64,000 nucleotides of DNA, taken from contig OX457044.1 of assembly GCA_949752735.1 (NCBI GenBank), positions 10,483,229-10,547,228 on the forward strand, given 5' to 3'. Below are positions 23,001-30,194 of this stretch, one piece after another. The position numbers were made by a program, and so were the translations under genes. The notes under the pieces are model-generated. The model was not told the DNA's origin. It was given only the letters and a program-made list of their open reading frames with translations, and searched no databases. Origin of the DNA: Lumbricus terrestris. Taxonomy: Eukaryota; Annelida; Clitellata; Crassiclitellata; Lumbricidae. Within the stretch, counting starts at the first letter, position 1. Each line of letters opens with the position of its first letter.

Positions 23001-26000
23001 TAGTTAGCATAATATTTCATATGCACAGCCCCCAGCGCTCATGAGACCTTCCCGGGCGGGCGGGCGGGCGGGCGCGCGCGGGCCGCTAATTAGGGCTCGC
23101 CGGGCCTTTGTTGCGCTAATTAGGATTATGTAATTAGGATTAATAGCTAATTACTAATAATATCTAACTAAATGAATTAAAGAAGCTATGTAGTGCTATT
23201 TAGGATTAGTAGGTCCTTTGTTGTACTAATTAGGGCTATGTCATTACTAATTAGGATTAAGTAATTAATAGGATTAAGCTAATTAATAGGATTAAGATAA
23301 TTAATAGGGTTAAGATGATTAATAGGATTAAGATGACCTAATTAAGATGGCCTAATTAAGATGACCTTGACCTTTGACCTTTGACCTTGACCTTGACCTT
23401 GACCTTGTACTTTGGCCCATTTATTCGTACCCATACCCTGCAAAAAGTGATCGTTACTCTGTCACTATCTCACTACTACTATATACTAGAAACAGATAAC
23501 AAAACAGCTCATGCAATTAAACTGAAACGCAACAAGCAAGAATCGCCAAAACTATACGGTGTACCGTGTGTACTTCTGTGTAGGCTGGCAATAAAATTAT
23601 GTCGCTTTAGCGCTTAAATTATTAATTTCGCGCTGCGTAATCATATTTCCACCAATCCGACATCTTATTTTATTATTTATTTTTATTTATTTATTTATTG
23701 CCAAGAAACAAAAGAACATGTGTACAAGTAGTAGATACAGAAACGGTCTCTGAGCAACAGGAAGCCCAGAAAAAGCTAAGAGCTTATATCAACCTGGCCC
23801 CTAAATTACATTTACATTTCAGTCAACGATCCATGTCACACAGTTGTAAACAAAAAGTTCTGTTGAGACCATATGAATAGCTGACCAATATTGTACAGTA
23901 AAATAGCAACACAATCAGAACAAAATTATAAAAACAAAATTAAATTGAAACACAGGTGCAGTATCTAGCACAGCAAGAAAAGGAGATATGAAAACAAAAT
24001 TAAGAAAACAAGAACCGAAACTAAAAAGAAAAGGTGCTGAGGTATGCATAACAGCAAGATAATCAGTACAAAGTTAACCGATGAATTGTTTAGAAAGACC
24101 TGTAGTATTCAGTATATTTCAGTAAAAAGCCTGATTTCACTTCCCTTTTAAACGCAGGTAAAAAAAATATTGTTTAAGGTCATCAGCTTGCAAGTATCCT
24201 TTCCATCAATCTAGCTTCAATTTAGGCAAGACTTTGTGTCATCAGTACAGCTTCTAAATAAAGATTTCCTATGCACGAAAAAGTTTACTATTAATTAATT
24301 TCATACACTTACCAGTGATGTCTGTTTTTCTGTGATAGTTGTTGGTCGTAAAAAGGAAGCCGAACCATTTGGAACAGAAAGCTCCAAGTCTACCCCAAGA
24401 ACCTCGAGATCTGTTCAGCTGGTAACAGTTAAGACATCACCTTGTTTACATACTTCATAAAAGAACGTCTAGGAAGAAAGTTAAGAAATAGACAGAGGAG
24501 TCAGTGCATTCATTTATGCCATAGCATGTGAAATACTGTAGGGCCTACACTTTTAATAAGACAACATGAATAAATAGCTGATGATATTAATAATAGCTAT
24601 AGCCTATAGCAATTAATTAACAAAACATTAACAAGTCATCCTTATTTAAATAAGGACTTTCGAAGAGTGCACACTAGCCTACACAGCGTCATAGGGTTTG
24701 CTTATATTTGTATCTTATGCTTATACTGTCTTTAGAATAACATTTTAAAATCAGTTTGTTTTTACCTCTTTTATCTTATTAATATGCTGCCATTATGTGG
24801 CGACTAAGGATTGATACATAGGTCAATCATAAGACTGAATATCCTGCCTACTTCTGTCACGTCGTTGGCCCTAAAAATTAATTGTTTAGTTTTATGAACA
24901 GCATAAAGTAACTGTTCTCTTTCTCGCAATTGCTTATTTTTTATTACCACACTAGCTGTACCCGGCCACGCGTTGCTGTGGCTAAAAAGACCGTCCACCC
25001 CTCCCTCCCTACTTCCCTTACCTGCCTCCCTCCCTCCGTCTCTCCCTCTCTCCCGTTCCCTCCATCCCTCCCTCCCTCCTTCCCTCCATTCATCCCCTCC
25101 CTCCATCCATCCCGTCCGCTCCCTCCCCTCCCTCTTCCTCCCGCTCCCTCCCCCTCCCTTCCCCACCCCTCCGTTCCCTACAGCTGTATACATAGATATA
25201 TGCGCTATATAAGAAAACGCGCGGATAAAAAAAACACATACAGTATACGCATACACGCGTTGTGTTTTTTCCAAAAAAGCATATAAAACCCGTCCGCTCG
25301 ACGTTGTGTGAAAATTTGAAAACCGACAGTTATACATATAAATGCGCTACAGAAACACTCAGTGGTGTAGTGGGGCGGGGACGCGGGGAGACGCCGTCCC
25401 CCCACTTTTTGCAAAATTCTTGCAAGATTGCACTTTTTGCTATAGCTTTTACTTCAATTTTCCAGGCGTCCCCCCACTTCAATTTCCAGGCGTCCCACCA
25501 CTTCATTTTTTAGGACTACACCACTGCAAAGCTCGAGGGTACGCGTACCCTAAAATAAAATACGTTAAAATACGTACGTACCTTTCAAAAAATAGAATAC
25601 GCGTATGATACGTACCATACACGAAAATTTTATACATGGTTTACTCGGCGACCCATAGCCAACGTATAGTCTGACGTCAACTGTAGGCCTATGCGTCATT
25701 GAAACCGGTACTTCCGGTAGCGTATAGCAGTAAATTTAATTCGATAAATTCTTTGGTTATAATAATATTAATTTAATGCAAACTGTACTGTATTTCTGAT
25801 GAGAGCTAAGAAGGCTACACGTGGCTGGTTTGCAAATTGGTGTAACTCGACAGTTGCAGTATATGATATATCTTTAAATATGCTTATAGCCTACGCATCA
25901 GTCAGCGAGTCAGCGATGCCCAGAGAACGCGAGAAGGAATGGACGCACGTGTGAAAGTTTTGAAAAATGCGAACAATTATTATTTGATTGAATGCAATTT

Positions 26001-28126
26001 TTTCGACAAGCTTTTCTGGATTGGATCAGGCAATCGCCTAAGAACACATCGTTGAAGTGCTGCAGCAGAACTGAGACGACTGACTGACATTAGTGCATTA
26101 AGTGCAATGTATGCTGGATAAACATAGCCTATATCTACAATATAGCATTGCAGCAATTTATTACGCCCTATACTGGGTTGTGAGTGTTTGTTTAAATTAA
26201 ATTGAACATTCTTATAATGAGTAATGACGAGGCTAGCGTATTTTATTATTGTTTACGTACCCTAAAATAGGGTACGTTAAAATACGTACGTACCTTTAAA
26301 AAAAAACAGAATACGTACGGTACGTAGGCTACCCTCGAGCTTTGCACCACTGGAAACACTTGACGGGAAGTTGACGGTATGCACGGCCTTGGAATGCAAA
26401 TGGACGGCGCGGCCTCATTGGAATGCAAATGGACGGACGCGTGAAAGTGGAATTAAAAGTTGTGTTTTTTGGTCGAAAAGATTGCGCTTTTCCCCAAAAG
26501 GCATAAAAAAAACCCGGAGATGTTCGAATGGAACGGTTTGCGAAAATTTTCAAAGCAATCGGTTCAGAACTCTCCGAGAACCGATGTAACAAACGGTAAC
26601 TTTTTACATTTTTATTTATATAGATGATTTCCTCGAATATTTTAAAACCAATTTCATAGATAATTAATCCTAAAGCCATGATCGCAGAATCGCATTCATG
26701 ACCATAACGCATAACATACCGGTATATGATTATTGAACCAAGGTTTAAAGTGGGTGGGAACGCGAGGGAACGGCGTTCCCACTGCTCTCTAAAATCTTTG
26801 CTTGCGTTCCCACTGTTACTGTACATGGTCCAGTATGTTACAATGGAAATACATGCGTTCCGATAAAACTCTTCTTCGGCATTCCCACTGCTCAGTGAAA
26901 CCACTTGAGAGTTGAGACACTGATTGGCCACGGACAACGAAAGCTGCACAGCGATTTATAAAGCCACACTCTCGCTCTAGTTCTTCATTTTCTTTTAAAA
27001 ACCAATGAAGATTGGACCTATAATAGGCCCATAGATCTTTAGGCCCACTAGATAGGCCTATTTCTAACCGGGCGACGGATCTGACCTCTTCTTGCAGGCA
27101 GTGGCGGCGCCAGGTGGGGGGGGGGCTATAGGAGTTCAGCCCCAAACAGTTGTCAGTTTTTTGGCACACGGAAAATTAAGCCCCCCCCCTAAAAAAGGAC
27201 TCATCAGGATTTTTGTGGAACAGGGAAAATGAAATATTTGTTTGTTTTCTTGAGATTTTGGCTAAACAACGACTAAAAAAAGGTCGTCAATTTCCTCCCG
27301 TGATTTGTCCCTCTCAACCAGCCCCCCCCCCAACTGAAATCCTGGCGCCGCGACTGCTTTCATACAAAGAAATTCCAATTAGAAAAGCAAGGAATATAGG
27401 CCTACGGCAGATATATGAACCACACTAGCCTATACAAAGTATACAAGTATATCTACACTATTATATTTACACGATACACGACTATTATGTTTGTGAATCC
27501 ATGTAGCTTACAGGTTTTTCACTCCAAGCAAGTCTTGCACGTTTCGATTTGTTCCCTTGTTGAGACGGTTGAGGGCCTTGAGGTGGTGCTACAAGAGAAT
27601 TATATAATAATCACGTCCTGACGTCCATATAGGCCTAATTATAGTTATCTGCCTCAATTATTGCAAAGAATTCAGCACCATGTGGCTATAGCCTAATAGG
27701 CTAATACAGGCCTAAGAGTTTATCAATTAGCACCAAACTTCGGGTAGGCCTAACCGTATTGTTGGGCAATATCTCACACAACTCACGTTGGTAGCAGCAA
27801 AGAGATCTAAAAATCTTTGCAGGTCCAAACTGAAATCTGGCGAATCAACAACCGATAGGCCTATATTCGCTGCCATTTGCTGCTTGGATATTAATTTCAT
27901 AGCATAGTTCAAGTGGTTGATGTGAAATCGGCAGCACTGAACAGGCTGAATTAGTTCGTTGATTTTTGGACGCCATTGCATGCCACCTAGCATAGGCTAA
28001 CCTAGCCAGTGGCCACTATTGAAAACTTCAGTGTAAAAACTTACGGTCTGGGCCTCCGTATGATACTGATACGTCGTTTGATTCCGTGTGATCATCCACT
28101 TCATCCCACAAGCGTTTCTTCGACAT
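13109..28126 (-). CDS. Beta-propeller-like protein, gene B (4 exons, 369 aa), hosting the Maverick
   Basis: CDS is complement(13109..13953, 24313..24418, 27512..27588, 28045..28126), 1,110 nt, the same length and phases as gene A. No stop or frameshift is seen and every splice dinucleotide is intact, so the gene looks functional. Introns are hugely enlarged: intron 3 (13954-24312) contains the complete 9.4-kb Maverick only 89 bp from the exon 4 acceptor, transcribed in the opposite direction; intron 2 (24419-27511) contains the nested transposons. The protein differs from gene A mainly in the first 35 and last 100 residues of exon 4, while the central blades are almost identical. Function unknown; same propeller-like family. 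Confidence 0.8.
14037..14042. repeat. Left target-site duplication of the Maverick (ACTATA)
   Basis: The 6-mer ACTATA directly precedes the element's 5'-AG end. The identical 6-mer at 23478-23483 directly follows its CT-3' end. Six base pairs is the hallmark size for Polintons/Mavericks. Confidence 0.92.
14043..14513. repeat. Maverick left terminal inverted repeat
   Basis: Reverse complement of 23001-23477 with few differences. Sub-structure from the tip inward: unique 70 bp, six AGGTCA hexamers (14115-14152), an array of TTAATCCTATTAATTA-type words (14155-14400), then a GC-only block with (GCCC)n at 14430-14463 and AGCGCTGGGGGCTG near 14475. Confidence 0.93.
14115..14152 (+). promoter_or_regulatory. 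Cluster of six AGGTCA half-sites in the left TIR
   Basis: AGGTCA starts at 14115, 14121, 14127, 14134, 14141 and 14147, giving spacers of 0, 0, 1, 1 and 0. AGGTCA is the consensus half-site of nuclear receptors; one-base spacing is a DR1 and TCAAGGTCA is an extended monomer site. Binding is an inference only. Seven copies occur in mirrored order at 23362-23405. Confidence 0.5.
14575..14735. repeat. CT-rich microsatellite (TCTCTC / CTCCC)
   Basis: Imperfect pyrimidine tract with a pure (CT)n core at about 14688-14709, just inside the left TIR. No coding potential. Confidence 0.85.
14901..15255 (+). repeat. Higher-order tandem repeat upstream of the polymerase promoter
   Basis: A unit of about 50 bp containing CTTGTCTGAACATGAAT appears at least six times. 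Two copies of a longer unit of about 155 bp add a segment with GTGTGGCTATATGGCAGCC. It ends about 125 bp upstream of the TATA-like box and may act as a promoter-proximal or replication element. Confidence 0.85.
15379..15386 (+). promoter_or_regulatory. TATA-box-like element of the Maverick polymerase gene
   Basis: TATAAAAA followed by GGC lies 176 bp upstream of the proposed ATG at 15555. That allows a start of transcription near 15410 and a 5' leader of about 145 nt. It is the only strong TATA match between the repeat array and the first exon. Confidence 0.45.
15555..22372 (+). CDS. Protein-primed family B DNA polymerase of the Maverick, 8 exons, one frameshift
   Basis: Proposed exons: 15555-15570, 15926-16093, 16674-16772, 17510-17584, 17757-17807, 18006-18209, 18389-18695, 19049-22372. 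Donors are GTGAGT, GTAAGT, GTAAGC or GTAAGG, acceptors end in AG, and phases agree across all seven junctions, giving about 1,414 codons if one base near 20367 is counted as lost. Exons 1-6 encode a low-complexity Ser/Ala/Pro region with a short Lys/Glu helix and a basic KRKAE stretch; exon 7 encodes paired CxxC zinc motifs; exon 8 carries the exonuclease and polymerase domains. It would copy the element's linear DNA from a terminal protein primer, as known for this family. The 5' exons are predicted from splice signals only and are less certain than exons 7 and 8. Confidence 0.8.
16160..16495 (+). repeat. Tandem repeat of about 66-70 bp in polymerase intron 2
   Basis: Five copies of a unit containing TTTCTATGGGCATTTATTTT, CTATCGATCTGTAATTC and TATAGATCTGAGATAAT. 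The TATAGATCTGA part matches the acceptor of exon 2 (TATAG at 15921-15925 followed by ATCTGA), so each unit carries a splice-acceptor-like sequence. Confidence 0.88.
16836..16930 (+). repeat. (CA)n microsatellite
   Basis: Imperfect CACACA tract with CCC interruptions in polymerase intron 3. A second CA tract lies at 17047-17110 in the same intron. Frames through them are spurious. Confidence 0.92.
18389..18695 (+). CDS. Maverick polymerase exon 7: cysteine-rich zinc module
   Basis: Encodes CDSC-x12-CEIC-x5-CTKC-x14-CVTC, four CxxC pairs that would fold as two zinc-binding units, probably for nucleic-acid or protein contact. It follows acceptor TCTTCAG and ends at donor GTGAGT; phase 1 in, phase 2 out. 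Such zinc modules ahead of the polymerase are common in invertebrate polB genes of this type. Confidence 0.78.
18715..19015 (+). repeat. About 31-bp tandem repeat filling polymerase intron 7
   Basis: Nine or more diverged copies of TGGACTTAGAAAATTTTTCG plus CTTCTGTGATT occupy almost the whole intron between exons 7 and 8. Confidence 0.85.
19049..22372 (+). CDS. Maverick polymerase exon 8: exonuclease and polymerase domains
   Basis: Order: a conserved N-terminal region with NDDEFCFLYATLAV (about 19365) and HYITIRNLSALL (about 19662); a C/H finger YCLHCF...H...C (about 19740-19800); ExoI YSDFESYL (about 19894); an HNH/endonuclease VII-like CPSC...HCHMTG...CSPC cluster (20180-20280); ExoII, interrupted by the frame change near 20367; ExoIII YHDLYLKTDV (about 20782); palm motif A DCNNLYGYAM (21098); motif B NNSIYGK (about 21597); motif C FTDTDSLCYH (21881). 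All catalytic acidic residues of the polymerase are present. Two frames (19053-20399 and 20396-22372) overlap by four bases at the lesion. Stop at 22372. Confidence 0.9.
22425..22625 (+). repeat. Short tandem repeats in the polymerase 3' UTR
   Basis: Repeated words CTCTGTAGATATTTGAAATG, AACTATGCGAAAA and TGTAAATAATGG alternate two to three times directly after the stop codon. Confidence 0.75.
22674..22703 (+). terminator. Paired poly(A) signals of the Maverick polymerase gene
   Basis: AATAAA occurs at 22674-22679 and again at 22698-22703, about 300 bases after the stop codon and about 300 bases before the right TIR. Confidence 0.65.
23001..23477. repeat. Maverick right terminal inverted repeat
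   Basis: Mirror of 14043-14513, ending CTCACTACT. It contains the (GGGC)n block at 23050-23083, the TTAATAGGATTAAG-type array at 23100-23345 and seven TGACCT hexamers at 23362-23405. The run of at least four GGG tracts could form a G-quadruplex. Confidence 0.93.
23362..23405 (-). promoter_or_regulatory. Seven AGGTCA half-sites (minus strand) in the right TIR
   Basis: TGACCT starts at 23362, 23368, 23375, 23382, 23388, 23394 and 23400. The pattern mirrors the left TIR with one extra copy at the terminus-proximal side. Receptor binding is inferred from consensus only. Confidence 0.5.
23478..23483. repeat. Right target-site duplication of the Maverick (ACTATA)
   Basis: Identical to 14037-14042. 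Similarity to copy A resumes within a few bases (AGATAACAAAACAGCTCAT at about 23493). Confidence 0.92.
23675..24187 (-). mobile_element. Unclassified insertion in gene B intron 3, probable retroelement fragment
   Basis: This 0.5-kb block interrupts DNA that is continuous in copy A (around 8220-8240). Its left edge is a (TTTA)n tract, which read on the minus strand would be an A-rich tail, so a minus-strand retrotransposed fragment is likely. No recognisable protein. Confidence 0.45.
24990..25185 (+). repeat. (CCCTCC)n pyrimidine tract
   Basis: Nearly pure C/T strand of CCTCCCTCCCT-type words, about 190 bp, inside the outer nested element. Likely to form triplex or i-motif DNA; frames through it are spurious. 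Confidence 0.9.
25360..26352. mobile_element. hAT-like miniature element (middle layer), split by a younger insertion
   Basis: Ends CAGTGGTGTAGT and ACTACACCACTG. Perfect 8-bp target duplication GAAACACT at 25352-25359 and 26353-26360. Without the inner element it is about 167 bp and non-coding. Confidence 0.83.
25527..26344. mobile_element. hAT-like element (innermost layer), 818 bp
   Basis: Terminal inverted repeats CAAAGCTCGAGGGTA / TACCCTCGAGCTTTG, followed inward by TACGTACGTACC words at both ends. Perfect 8-bp target duplication CACCACTG at 25519-25526 and 26345-26352, made from the right end of the middle element. No transposase frame seen. Confidence 0.87.
26750..26905. mobile_element. 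Probable miniature element
   Basis: GTGGGAACGC near the left edge and GCATTCCCAC near the right edge are an imperfect inverted pair, and the block is absent from copy A. A 206-codon minus-strand frame running through it and its neighbours has no family resemblance. Confidence 0.4.
27099..27356. mobile_element. hAT-like miniature element in gene B intron 2
   Basis: Ends CAGTGGCGGCGCCAGG and CCTGGCGCCGCGACTG. Same family as 62577-62896 (shared ends, internal G-runs and ACTAAAAAAAGGTCGTCA words). Copy A lacks it at about 9630, so it inserted after the duplication. The target duplication is not clear. Confidence 0.72.
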
Positions 28127-29290
28127 GGCTGCGTAGCCAATGGGCAGCTATGGGTTCTGCCGAAGAACAAACGCCGCCTAAACTTCGACAATCACTATGA
28201 AGCGGAAATCTATTTAATTACTGGTAAAAGCTGAGCAGATCGATAAAGAGTATAAAGTGCAACTAAGAAGTAAACATGCCAGGAATTAACTAAAAATATA
28301 TACTTAAACTTGTTGTTAACTTGATGTTAAAGTTGGAAACCTAAAGAATCGTTTAAGCTTAATAACGAATCCGTCTCGACATGATCTTAAAACTGTCTTA
28401 TGACGTCACATAATGGGCAGATAAACGTGAGGTCATAACATAGATAATTATAATTCTGATTTTTACATCTATGGATCCTATAGCTCTTTAAGACTCATTT
28501 TGATTTATTTCTGTTAAAGTAAGTAAGTAAGAATATTCTTTATTATACCACCAGCAATTAATTATTAAATTAAATAAGTGTTGTAATGAATGAGTAAAAT
28601 TATTGTTGGGTAGGCCTATATAATAGTGTCGGTTTAGGCGTATGATTATGTGAGCTCATCAGGATATATAATTATTCTTATTCTCAGCTAATTTTCAGAT
28701 GTCTACAAGTTTTTGAAGATCGCTGCTCCATGGGATCCTTGATCCTTCTCCTCCGTGGTCTCTATAGGCCTATAGACTTGCGGACACCCTCAGCTGCGCG
28801 TTTGCTGTAAGGGAGATATAGGCCTACCATGCAGTGGCTGCAGGGTTTCCGATTGGGTAGGGCAAGACCTACTGGGCCATGTATATCGTGGCTCCGGACA
28901 TTGACGTGGGCATGGACAGCTAGAGTTAAGGGAAGGACAGTACTGTTGCCAGGACTATCTTCCTGGAACTGATATCGGTGAAGTTGCATTCACTCAGTGT
29001 TTAATCTCGGCGTCTGTGGGGGAAGCTTCCTTTCCCAGGAATGACATATATATTTCACCCCATACAAATTGAAGAGCTACGTTTACATGTAAAGTGATGT
29101 ATTATCCACAGATGATTACACCAAGTGAAATACTGAAAAAGAAAAAAATCATCAGAAAAAAGAGAACAATTATAGGCCCTATGAGTAAAACAGTTTCCAC
29201 TGCATATGGTTAGCTCCGCGCACCTCGATCAGCGGTTGGCCTCCGTCAAACGGTCCATGGTTTGTCCTCGCCTCACCATAAACCTGGATT

Positions 29291-30037
29291 CCCTCCCCCC
29301 CAAGCAGGGGAGCTAGATTAAGCAATGATTTGTTGGCATCCACCCTTACAATCTTCGAGGATGAGGCATCAGAATTGGACTTAGGGCCTATAGGCCTATA
29401 CGTCAACAATAATATTGGCAGAACACAAAGGTGCAGCAGGATAACTTTAGCCTCGCTTCGCTCACATGATCTAGAGATACCACGCCGTGATTCGTTGATT
29501 GGAAAGATAGTCTATTTATCAGAAGAATGCCTTGACACTGTTATTTTAGTCATTTCCTTCAACTTGTGGTTCATTCTGCGTCTTTGTTTTTATCATTTAG
29601 GCTATTACTTCGATGTATTACAACGTCTCATGACCCATCGCGTGTCTGCAAGTTTACTGCTGTATGTTTGCTCACAGTCTGATAGAAATATTCTTACTTA
29701 CTTACTTACTTGCTTACTTACTTACTTACTTACTTACCTACTTACTTACTTACTTTTGCTATCGCAAATACTGATCAATGGTGCTGATCACTTACTTCTT
29801 TACTCACTGACCTGACCCAAATCACATAGTTGCCTGACCTTATAAACCGATAAATATTATCGACGAATTTCCGGCAAGCAAGACAGTAGGGTGGAGGAAA
29901 TCATTTAACTGTGAATCATTTTGTCGTCTTTAATTATTATTATTATTATTATCCGATCGGATTTAAACAAAACTCTTTCGGCCAATTGACTGTCGAAATT
30001 AGTTTTGAGTGACTGTCGAACTTAGTTTTGTGTCAAA
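29291..30037. other. Spacer and presumptive promoter region of the cotransporter gene
   Basis: Between the distal edge of duplication copy B and the cotransporter ATG. Contains an (ACTT)n tract at 29692-29755, an ATT repeat at 29935-29950 and a short direct repeat GACTGTCGAAATTAGTTTTG / GACTGTCGAACTTAGTTTTG immediately before the ATG. No clear TATA box. Confidence 0.5.
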
Positions 30038-30194
30038 ATGTCGGCGAAACTGTTCGCGAAGGATGAGAATCGAAAGGCTGACGACCAGCACGGAGAGGAG
30101 GGTGCGTTCGGAGGATCAGGAGGGGCAGGCTCTCTCGTTAACTACGGGGCGACGCCTCATCCCGTAACTGTTTTGGACCAGAGACACGCTAATG
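30038..30194 (+). CDS. KCC: KCC exon 1: cytoplasmic N terminus
   Basis: ATG in context TCAAAATGT; encodes [13 protein letters not shown] and a Gly-rich linker. Ends AATG before donor GTATGA, phase 1. Confidence 0.8.

Larger units (their letters stand above)
14043..23477 (+). mobile_element. Polinton/Maverick-like element, 9,435 bp, polymerase-only
   Basis: Visible: long terminal inverted repeats (14043-14513 and 23001-23477), 5'-AG...CT-3' termini, a perfect 6-bp target duplication and a protein-primed family B DNA polymerase gene. These match the published hallmarks of Polintons. Unlike the usual 15-20 kb elements, I find no retroviral-type integrase, packaging ATPase, adenain-like protease or capsid frame on either strand; the rest is polymerase gene, introns and tandem repeats. 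It may be a shortened derivative mobilised in trans, or a distinct polB-only lineage. The perfect duplication and nearly intact gene suggest a recent insertion. Confidence 0.9.
24951..26626. mobile_element. Outermost element of a three-level transposon nest in gene B intron 2
   Basis: Begins ACTAGCTGTACCCGGCCACG and ends TTTATATAGATGA. Copy A is uninterrupted at the same place (about 9020-9035), so this is a single insertion. It contains the hAT-like element 25360-26352 and was about 675 bp before that. The end words resemble a widespread invertebrate repeat family, but I cannot classify it. Confidence 0.6.
12570..29290. repeat. Segmental duplication, copy B, carrying later insertions
   Basis: Direct repeat of copy A expanded to about 16.7 kb by insertions absent from copy A: the Maverick (14043-23477), a segment at about 23675-24187, the nested composite (24951-26626), a probable miniature element near 26750-26905 and the hAT-like element at 27099-27356. 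The proximal boundary is set by similarity between the sequences after GTATGACCGTA (6675) and GTATATGACCGTA (12572). The distal boundary falls near the GGTTTGTCCTCG words at 12114 and 29259. Confidence 0.83.

Noticed and set aside
14043..23477. Endogenous retrovirus or LTR element
   Set aside because: Terminal repeats are inverted, not direct, the duplication is 6 bp, and the polymerase is family B DNA polymerase, not reverse transcriptase.
24804..25337. 177-codon Gly/Arg-rich minus-strand frame
   Set aside because: Antisense reading of the CCCTCC tract inside the nested transposon.
26329..26949. 206-codon minus-strand frame
   Set aside because: It runs across a hAT-like end, the outer nested element and a probable miniature element; no domain, no start context, and absent from duplication copy A.
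29330..29815. 161-codon plus-strand frame
   Set aside because: Its C-terminal part is Leu-Thr-Tyr repeats from an (ACTT)n tract, and the rest overlaps the diverged edge of the segmental duplication.
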